A stretch of DNA of 10,367 bases from Planctomycetales bacterium (GTDB lineage: Bacteria > Planctomycetota > Phycisphaerae > SM23-33). Below the pieces are notes generated by a model. It searched no databases and was not told where the DNA came from. It worked only from the letters and a program-made list of their open reading frames with translations. The stretch spans positions 1 through 10,367 of the forward strand of contig JAUVIQ010000099.1 in assembly GCA_030592655.1 (NCBI GenBank), in the 5' to 3' direction. The translations under genes were made by a program, and so were the position numbers. How positions within the stretch are numbered: the stretch's first letter is position 1; the number at the start of each line of letters is the position of its first letter. Of the stretch, positions 1 through 6,700 are shown piece after piece.

Positions 1-1423
1 GGCCAGCCGGTCCCGGATAGACCAGAAACGTATCGCCGTAGGCCCAGTCAGGCGCGGCGGCCGCGTCGCTGACGGTGAACGGGTCGATCAACTGGCGGGT
101 CCCCTGCTTGTACCAGTAATTGTAACCCCAATGCAGGAAGCCTCGCACGCCGGTGCGATAGAACAGCCAGCCGCTCATGCGTATCTTCGCCAAAGGCGTA
201 TCCATCAGCCGGTTGAGGTACTTACCCCTCGGACTGCAACAGAAATAGGTCCAGCACGGTATGCCCTCATCCAGAAATTCCCCTGTCGTGCGGATGGAGG
301 TTATAGGCATATCAACAAATCCCTTACGGGCGAAGTCGATTTCGCCAAGTGCGTCCATCACCTTCATCCACGGGGCAATTCGCTTCAGCATTGTCCGCGC
401 CCTGGCGTAGTTGGCCCGGTGGGTCGGACCATGAGGCTCGTCTGAAAGATGGAATAAGCAGCGGTCTATAACGCCTTCGGCCCGCAGGAACCGTTCCAGC
501 GCCGGCAGATATTGAGTAAGGAAGGTCCGATAGGTTCTGCCCGTTGCGGACGTTTTAGGCTGCCAGAGCAATCGCTCGTCTTGCCCCTGGTCGTGATAGA
601 TGCGGATAGCGTTGGCTGCACCCCACTGCGTGAAAAGGTGGTTGAACTCGAATCGGCGGATACCGCATCGCCCGGCAGTGCGAATCCACCGCTGTACATC
701 GGAAAAATCAAAGGCGTATCGATCCGTCCCACGTCGTCGGACCTTCAGCAACTGCGTCGGACGCTTTACGCCGTCCAGCGGCGGGGTGAAGACCGGCACG
801 TAGAGCGTGTCCTGGTTGTGGGATGTAATGTCGCGGACGTAGCGCCGGAATATGGGCCAGAATGCGTCCGAGAACGGTTCGACGCCGTAGTAGTCGCACA
901 GCGCATCGGCGTAGAACCAGTTGGTAACGGGAAAGTCCCTCCGCTGCTGAAGCGTTACGTCGCAAACGTGAACGACAAGTTCGCAATGGTGTACCCGCCC
1001 GCCGAAGTTCGCCGCCAGTCGCACCTTTCGCAGCCCGCCCCGACAGGCGCGGTCCACAACGATTGTCAGCCAGAACGCCGCCGTCTCGCCGGGCCAGAGC
1101 GGAACGCTCTGCTCATCGAACAGCGGGTCGCCCACATATCCGGGCAAAACCCCTTCGTGATGCCCGTCAATTACGGGTGTGTTGTAATGAGGTACGGGCA
1201 CGTATCCGACCCGGCGGATACAAACGCCGATCCCGCTATCGCTCTTGCAGGAGACGCCCACTGCCACAGGCCCTTCGCCTCCGCTCGCGCGAACGCCCAA
1301 CTGGCAGGAGACCTGCTCGCCTCGCGCAGCCTGGAGGCGAAAAACCTCCGCACGCCCAGCCGGACTGTCCGGGGCAAGCCTGTGCAGCGAATCAGTCAAC
1401 CACGCCCAAGTCTTCGTCGCCAT
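1..1423 (-). CDS. GH123/DUF4091-type glycoside hydrolase, 3' end beyond window
   Basis: The minus-strand frame is open from ATG at 1423 to the window edge: 474 codons and no stop, so the C-terminus is missing. Residues 1-160 form a beta-rich N-terminal region. Residues 165-474 look like the GH123 catalytic domain (formerly DUF4091): an Asp-Glu pair in HLSDEP (D328, E329), then the family-typical stretch GWLFYRTGVRGFLHWGYNYW (418-437), and GDTFLVYPG near the edge. In characterised GH123 beta-N-acetylgalactosaminidases an adjacent Asp-Glu pair carries out substrate-assisted catalysis; the same role here is inferred, and the true sugar substrate is unknown. The start has a good ribosome site, GGGAG with a 6-nt spacer. 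It begins 27 bp after the stop of the upstream transglutaminase-like gene, so the two are probably co-transcribed. The N-terminus (MATKTWAWLTDSLHRL) has no signal peptide, which is unusual for a glycan-degrading enzyme. Confidence 0.82.
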   Translation of the reverse strand, partial: MATKTWAWLTDSLHRLAPDSPAGRAEVFRLQAARGEQVSCQLGVRASGGEGPVAVGVSCKSDSGIGVCIRRVGYVPVPHYNTPVIDGHHEGVLPGYVGDPLFDEQSVPLWPGETAAFWLTIVVDRACRGGLRKVRLAANFGGRVHHCELVVHVCDVTLQQRRDFPVTNWFYADALCDYYGVEPFSDAFWPIFRRYVRDITSHNQDTLYVPVFTPPLDGVKRPTQLLKVRRRGTDRYAFDFSDVQRWIRTAGRCGIRRFEFNHLFTQWGAANAIRIYHDQGQDERLLWQPKTSATGRTYRTFLTQYLPALERFLRAEGVIDRCLFHLSDEPHGPTHRANYARARTMLKRIAPWMKVMDALGEIDFARKGFVDMPITSIRTTGEFLDEGIPCWTYFCCSPRGKYLNRLMDTPLAKIRMSGWLFYRTGVRGFLHWGYNYWYKQGTRQLIDPFTVSDAAAAPDWAYGDTFLVYPGPAG

Positions 1424-1450
1424 TGTGTGCTCCCGTCAATTACAAACCGC

Positions 1451-2503
1451 TTAGCCGTCGATTTCCTTGCCGTACTGAAATTCGACATCCCACCCTTCCC
1501 AACAGTCGAACACCTTCTTGGGGCACTCATCCAGCGGGAGAATCCTATCTGATTTGTCATTGAGGTTATAGATATGGAATTTCAATCTCTCTCTCCTGGT
1601 GCTTTGATTGAGAAAGAGATGGAGTTCGGCCATATTGAGAGGCCCTTCTTCGCCCAGATACGCCCCCAGGACATAGTACCTCATATCCATCCATATCCAC
1701 TGGTTCGAATGCCTGTCGAATATCTCGGTTGTCGAATGCTTCGATCCCCTCTGGATTCTGCATTTGTCCGAAGCCGAGTGGACCTGCTGCATTCCTATTC
1801 GGCGGGCAGGGATTCCCAGAGCATTACAGGCGCAGACAAAGATGCAGGCAAAGTTGCTGCAGAACCCCTTGTCCCTGCCGGAAACCATTCGCTCGTACTG
1901 CTCGAACGGGGAGACCTTCATCTCGTCCGAGGGGCATCCGCTGTGAGGGCAGAGGTCGTCCATCAGGGATTTTGCCAGCAGTTTGGCCTTGTCGTAATTC
2001 GTCTCGGCATCCCTGACCAGACCCGCCCATTTCTTTGAGGCAAATTCCCTTTCTTCCGGCGTCGCCTCGCGGGAGGCCAGGTCTTCCACAGAACCGCAAG
2101 CGAAGTTCAGCACCGGGTCGCTTTCGACGACGAGTATGTTAGGGTACCCGCTCATGCGGTTCGCCTCGTAGAACTCCTTCGGAAAGTAACCGAGTTTGAC
2201 GGTATATGGAGTTGAGTCTTTCCCGTTTCCACAGGCGGCCTTGACTATGATAGTTTTTTCCTGATGCGACGGTTTATCTTCGAAATGCACCGTAATGCAG
2301 CCGTCGGGGGATTTTTTGAACGGCGCATCATCTATCGAATAGAGAAAATGCGAAAAGCCTTCGATGCCCGATTGCAAAGCGAGCCTGACGCCGGCGGCGG
2401 CGCCGGGCAGGTCCTCGATGGCCTTGAGCATAATTTCGTCCCGGCCATGGTTTACATCCCAGTATGACGTCCTGAACCGCACTTTCATATTTTCCTCTGT
2501 CAT
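1451..2503 (-). CDS. Transglutaminase-like domain protein, copy 2
   Basis: 350 residues. The C-terminal half carries a transglutaminase-like (papain-fold) core. Cys215 lies in GFCSNFA followed by a helix ending LGIPARRIGM, His256 in HSTTEIFD, and Asp273 in WIWMD: the Cys-His-Asp triad in the usual order and spacing. Residues ~35-110 look like an Ig/FN3-type beta-sandwich (YSIDDAPF, then alternating strands ending PYTVKLGY). Such proteins in bacteria can be proteases, amidases or cross-linkers, and the substrate cannot be told here. There is no signal peptide or membrane segment, so it is probably cytoplasmic. It is a close paralogue of the gene just upstream (2585-3646), with roughly two-thirds of residues identical by eye in the C-terminal half. 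The start at 2503 (AGGGA, 8-nt spacer) aligns with the paralogue's start. An alternative ATG at 2488 has a closer GAGGA and cannot be excluded. Confidence 0.85.
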   Translation of the reverse strand: MTEENMKVRFRTSYWDVNHGRDEIMLKAIEDLPGAAAGVRLALQSGIEGFSHFLYSIDDAPFKKSPDGCITVHFEDKPSHQEKTIIVKAACGNGKDSTPYTVKLGYFPKEFYEANRMSGYPNILVVESDPVLNFACGSVEDLASREATPEEREFASKKWAGLVRDAETNYDKAKLLAKSLMDDLCPHSGCPSDEMKVSPFEQYERMVSGRDKGFCSNFACIFVCACNALGIPARRIGMQQVHSASDKCRIQRGSKHSTTEIFDRHSNQWIWMDMRYYVLGAYLGEEGPLNMAELHLFLNQSTRRERLKFHIYNLNDKSDRILPLDECPKKVFDCWEGWDVEFQYGKEIDG

Positions 2504-2533
2504 TGCGATCTTCCCTTGCTGAAAACAGTCCGA

Positions 2534-2567
2534 CCGGCCTCATTCGTCGCGCTCTCACCAAGGCCGG
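2534..2567 (-). other. Weak inverted repeat between the two transglutaminase-like genes
   Basis: The 81-bp gap between the two paralogues contains CCGGCCT (2534-2540) and its exact complement AGGCCGG (2561-2567), separated by 20 nt. The second arm lies in the 8-bp palindrome GGCCGGCC (2562-2569). In the transcript this could fold into a hairpin after the first gene's stop, but the loop is long and no strong U-run follows. I see no promoter in this gap. It may be an RNA-stability or processing element, or chance. Confidence 0.2.
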
Positions 2568-2584
2568 CCGTAATCGTACATTTC

Positions 2585-3646
2585 CTATTCGTCGATATTA
2601 AACTTGCCGTAATGGAACTCAATATTCCACCCCTCCCAGCAGTCGAATGTTTTTTTCGGACATTCTTCCAGTGGAAGAATCTTATCCGATTTATCTTCGA
2701 GATTATAGATGTGTAATTTAAGTCTCTTCCGCCGGGCTGGCTGGTTGAGGAAGAAATGGAACTCTGCCATGTTCAAAGGCCCCTCCTCACCCAGGTACGC
2801 GCCGAGTGCGTAGAAACTTATATCCATCCATATCCACTGGTTTGACGCACTGTCGAATATCTCGACGGTAGAATGGGAGCCTCCTGTCTGGATTTTGCAC
2901 TTATCGGTCAGGCTGTGAATCTGTCCCATTCCTACTCTACGAGCGGGAATCCCCAGGCAATTGCAGGCGTGAACGAAAACGGTTGCAAAGTTCGAACACC
3001 AACCTTTGTCCTTTCCGGAAACCATCCGCTCGTACTGCACGAACGGGCGGGACGCTTCCTGCTTATCCGACGGGTTGCCGTTATGAGGCCAAAGGTCGTC
3101 CATCAGGGACTTTATCAGCACCTTGACCTTGTCGTAATCCGTCCCGGCGTCCTTGATAAGACCGCTCCATTTTTTCGATGCGAATTGCCTTTCTTCCTGT
3201 GTCGGCTCAAACCCGCTCCAGTCCTCTACTTCACCGACGCGGAAATTCAAAGTGGGTTTGCTGCCCATAATAATTATGTCCGGGTAGGACATCAGGCCGC
3301 TGGCCTTGTAGAACTCGCTGGAGTAGTAGCCGAACTTGAGTGTGTACGGTTTCGTTTCATCCCCGTCGTCGGCAACCGCCTTTACAACGACGGTGGTATG
3401 CTGGTCCGATGTCCCGCCCTTCTCGAAGTGAACTTCGATGGTCCCGTCGTCTGATTTTTCAAAAGACACTCCGTCCACGGAATAGAGGAAGTGTGAAAGA
3501 CCTTCGGTGCTCGATTGCAGGACGATTTTGACGCCGGCGTCATCGCCCGGCAGTTCCTCGAGGGATTCGAGCATGATTTCATCCCGCCCGTGGTAGATTT
3601 GCCAGTAATTATCCTTGAACTTTGCTTTGACCTGTCTGATCGCCAT
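2585..3646 (-). CDS. Transglutaminase-like domain protein, copy 1 (operon leader)
   Basis: 353 residues, with the same architecture as its downstream paralogue: an Ig-like beta-sandwich at about 35-110 (YSVDGVSFEK, ending PYTLKFGYY), a helical linker (~145-212), then a transglutaminase-like core. Cys217 is in GWCSNFA, His258 in HSTVEIFD and Asp275 in WIWMD, so the catalytic triad is intact. The C-terminal tail (LGAYLGEEGPLNMAEFHFFL, then a Trp- and Cys-containing end) is highly conserved between the copies, which suggests a functional extension beyond the core fold. There is no signal peptide. The start is supported by GGAGA six nt upstream of the ATG and by a near-consensus promoter just before it. 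As the first gene of the leftward unit it probably sets expression of both paralogues and the GH123-like gene. Function beyond a Cys-dependent acyl-transfer or hydrolase fold is unknown. Confidence 0.86.
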   Translation of the reverse strand: MAIRQVKAKFKDNYWQIYHGRDEIMLESLEELPGDDAGVKIVLQSSTEGLSHFLYSVDGVSFEKSDDGTIEVHFEKGGTSDQHTTVVVKAVADDGDETKPYTLKFGYYSSEFYKASGLMSYPDIIIMGSKPTLNFRVGEVEDWSGFEPTQEERQFASKKWSGLIKDAGTDYDKVKVLIKSLMDDLWPHNGNPSDKQEASRPFVQYERMVSGKDKGWCSNFATVFVHACNCLGIPARRVGMGQIHSLTDKCKIQTGGSHSTVEIFDSASNQWIWMDISFYALGAYLGEEGPLNMAEFHFFLNQPARRKRLKLHIYNLEDKSDKILPLEECPKKTFDCWEGWNIEFHYGKFNIDE

Positions 3647-3676
3647 TGTGAGTCTCCATTGGTCGTTTGGGGAAGA

Positions 3677-3704
3677 ATAATACCCCGGACGGTTTGTCTG
3701 TCAA
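3677..3704 (-). promoter_or_regulatory. Sigma-70-type promoter for the leftward operon
   Basis: On the minus strand, a perfect -35 box TTGACA (3699-3704) is followed after 16 bp by TATTAT (3677-3682), a 5/6 match to the -10 consensus. Transcription would start near 3670, giving a short leader of about 24 nt with the GGAGA ribosome site of the first gene. Part of a 6-bp inverted repeat, GCGTTC (3705-3710) and GAACGC (3732-3737), lies right behind the -35 box and could be an operator, though this is weak. Confidence 0.7.
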
Positions 3705-3725
3705 GCGTTCGGTAATCAAAAAGGT

Positions 3726-3754
3726 TTCTCTGAACGCCTCCGGTGTCGTAGAAT
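3726..3754 (+). promoter_or_regulatory. Candidate promoter for the oxidoreductase gene, possibly leaderless
   Basis: TAGAAT at 3749-3754 matches the -10 consensus in 5 of 6 positions. The hexamer 17 bp upstream (TTCTCT, 3726-3731) is only a weak -35 box. If used, transcription would begin around 3760-3764, at or just before the start codon at 3764, so the mRNA would be nearly leaderless. The absence of any Shine-Dalgarno sequence before that ATG fits this reading. The assignment rests on pattern only. Confidence 0.3.
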
Positions 3755-3763
3755 AATGCGACG

Positions 3764-6700
3764 ATGAAAGTTGACCCAAGATTTCTGGCCTGCGAGGGCG
3801 CGGAGATATTTACCGGTAACGAACTGCTCGTCAAGGGCGTCCTGGAGACCGAAGGCGGAGTGCACCTTCTGGGCGGTTATCCCGGTAGCCCCGTCTCGGG
3901 CTTTTTCGATTCGCTGGCGCTGATAAAGGACCTGCTGAACGAAAAGGGAATCCGCGCCGTAATCAACAACAACGAAGCCCTGGCCTCGGCGATGCTCAAC
4001 GGTTCACAGGTTGCAGGGTGCCGAGGGATGGTCGTTATGAAGTCCGTCGGCGTGCACGTCGCCGCCGACGCACTGGCCCTGGGCAACCTGGCCGGGGCAG
4101 ACCCCGACGGAGGAGCCGTCGTCGTCTATGGCGACGACCCGTGGAGCGATTCAACACAGGTCGCCGCCGACAGCCGATATATATCCAAACACCTGTACAT
4201 CCCGACACTCGAACCGTCAAACCCACAGGAAGTAAAAGATTTCGTCAATTTCGCATTTAAAATCTCCGCCGCCTCGGAGTTGTACATGGGGTTCGTTCTG
4301 ACCAACAACCTCGCCGACGGCGGAGGGTCGGTTATCTGCAAGCCTAACCAGTACCCCAGCCTTTCGACGCATCAGCAGATGTCGCTGGAGACCGAAGCGA
4401 TTAACCTGGACAAGTACGTCCTTCTTCCGCCGCGAACATGGTGGCAGGAAGCGAACATGCCCGAACGACAGGGGCGGGCGCTCTGCGAAGTCCGTCGGCT
4501 TGGGCTGAACCGCATCGATTATCCGTCGCAAAATCGCAAACCCATCGGTTTTATCTCGGCTGGACTGGCCCACGTATATCTGCTCCAGGCGTTGAGCGAG
4601 GCGGAGATGCTGGGAGAATTCCCGATCCTGAAACTCGGAATGAGTTACCCCCTCGATACCGAACTCGTCGAAGAATTAGCCTGTCAGTGCGAGCGAATCA
4701 TCATTATCGAAGAACGGCGGGGGTTCATTGAAGAGCAGGTCGGCGAGATCATACTCCGGGCCAGGCAGGCGGGAAGACCGGCAGGACAAACGGAGGTCTG
4801 GGGCAAGAAATTCCCCGATGGCGGCGAAGGCATCCCTTCGATACTGGGACTGCATCCGTCCATCATCACCGAGCGACTCGCGGAACTGTTCAGGCAGATT
4901 GAAAAAACCGGGGCGAAGATTACCGTTCCGCCTGCCCTCGAAAACCAGATCAAAGCGATTGAGGCAACGGCTGGGATGAACGTGGGCAATCTTCACCCTC
5001 GCATACCGACCTTCTGCCCGGGCTGTCCGCACCGCGACACTTCGGGGCTTTGCCTGGAGATAAAAAAGCGTTTCATGGACCCGGACTATATGTCCAAAAC
5101 CCATGGCTGCGAACCTGTGGACCTTATGTTCCACGGCGACACGGGATGTTACACGATGCTGATGTTCCCACCGACCACGCCGCTGATGCATGATTACTCC
5201 GGAATGGGCCTGGGGGCGGGGACCGGTAGCGGAGCCGACCCGTTCATCACCAACAAGCAGGTCGTCTTCATGGGCGACTCGACCTTCTTCCACTCCGGTC
5301 AGATCGCCGTCTCGCAAGCGATTAAACTCGGACAGGACATCACGTTTATCATTCTGGACAACCGCACGACCGGAATGACCGGACACCAGCCGACGCCCGG
5401 GGTGGAATACGACATCGTCGGAAACCAGACGCCGGTCCAGGACATCGAGAAAATCGTCCGCTCAATGGACCTTACCGGCGAATTGTCTATCGCTCGCGTT
5501 GACCCGGAGCAGCGAGTCGAATACGGGCAACTGCTCGAGGAAATGTTCCTCACCGACGGCGTGAAGATAATCATCGCCGACAAGGAATGCGGCATTACGC
5601 GGATGCGGCGAAAACGCCGGGCCGAAAGGGCGATTGTACGTCAGGACGGGTTCCTTCCGACCCAGCAGCACATGAACATCAACCAGGAAATCTGCCGGTT
5701 CTGCCTGGCGTGCGCGGAGATTACAGGATGTCCGGGTCTCAAGCACGTCGAGACGGACTACGGACCGAAGATGGACACGGGCATTACCTGGTGCGTCAAT
5801 GACGGAGCCTGCGAGCGAATCGGCGCGTGTTCGTCCTTCGAGCGGGTTACAATCAAACGCAAAGCGCCGCCGAGATCGCGCGTTCCGGAACTGGGCCTGG
5901 ACGATATTACCGAACCGCAAAAACGACCCTTCAGCGGACTGTGGCGGTGCTGCCTGGTCGGCGTGGGAGGAATGGGATGCGGCGTAGCTACCACAATCCT
6001 CGTCCGCGCCGGACACAAGGAAGGATACCCCGTCGTCTTTCTGGACAAGAAGGGACTCGCCATCCGCAACGGCGGAGTCGTCAGCCAGGTCGCCTACAAC
6101 ACCTCCGGGAAACCGACCACCGCTATTATCCCTTACGGACAAGCCGATTTATTGATAGGCATCGACGTGCTGGAAACGGCAAGGGCGATGGACCCGACAA
6201 AACGGACTCGCGCCGTCCGGGCGGGACGAACCGCCGTCGTCGTCAACACCGACAAGGCCGCGACGATACCCGGACTGCTGGGCGGGGAAGATTTCGACCT
6301 GGACGAACTCGAACGCATCATCCGAAACAACACGCAAAGCGACGACTTCCTCGCGCGCAACATCTCTCGAATTTGCGAAAAATATCTGGGCAGCAAGATT
6401 TATGCAAACATCATGATGCTCGGCTTCGCGTTCCAGAAAGGACTGATCCCCGTCTCGATGCACTCGATGGCATGGGCGATTAAGGACACCATCCGCGCCG
6501 ACTTCCGCAAAAACCTCTACGCATTCAACATGGGGCGGAAACTCGTCGTCAAACCGGACCTGTTCCGAGGCGCGCCGAAGCGAACGACGTGGCAAAAAGT
6601 GCTCGAAGAAAAATGCCGATGCACCGTCCGACGATACCGTCAGGGACAGGTAATCTCCGAAGCCCTTCGGGAAACGTCGGCCCGTGTCATGGAGGACGCC

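Noticed and set aside
512..1552. Open 346-codon frame on the plus strand
   Set aside because: It lies antisense to the GH123-like gene and runs across the 1424-1450 gap into the next gene. Its translation is low-complexity Arg/Pro/Ala-rich with no domain, while the opposite strand gives a recognisable enzyme.
2486..2503. Alternative start at 2488 for the second transglutaminase-like gene
   Set aside because: It has a close GAGGA site, but the paralogue's start aligns with 2503. Kept only as a possibility in the gene entry.
2873..3454. Open 193-codon frame on the plus strand
   Set aside because: It is antisense to the first transglutaminase-like gene, whose catalytic triad is intact and matched by a paralogue. 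The frame has no ribosome site.
3382..3834. Open 150-codon minus-strand frame spanning the divergent promoter region
   Set aside because: It overlaps the start of the oxidoreductase, the promoter and the paralogue in a wrong frame. Its content is an out-of-frame version of the transglutaminase-like gene.
4676..5386. Open 236-codon frame on the minus strand
   Set aside because: It is antisense to the TPP domain of the oxidoreductase, where every conserved motif is readable on the plus strand. It is a shadow frame created by codon bias.
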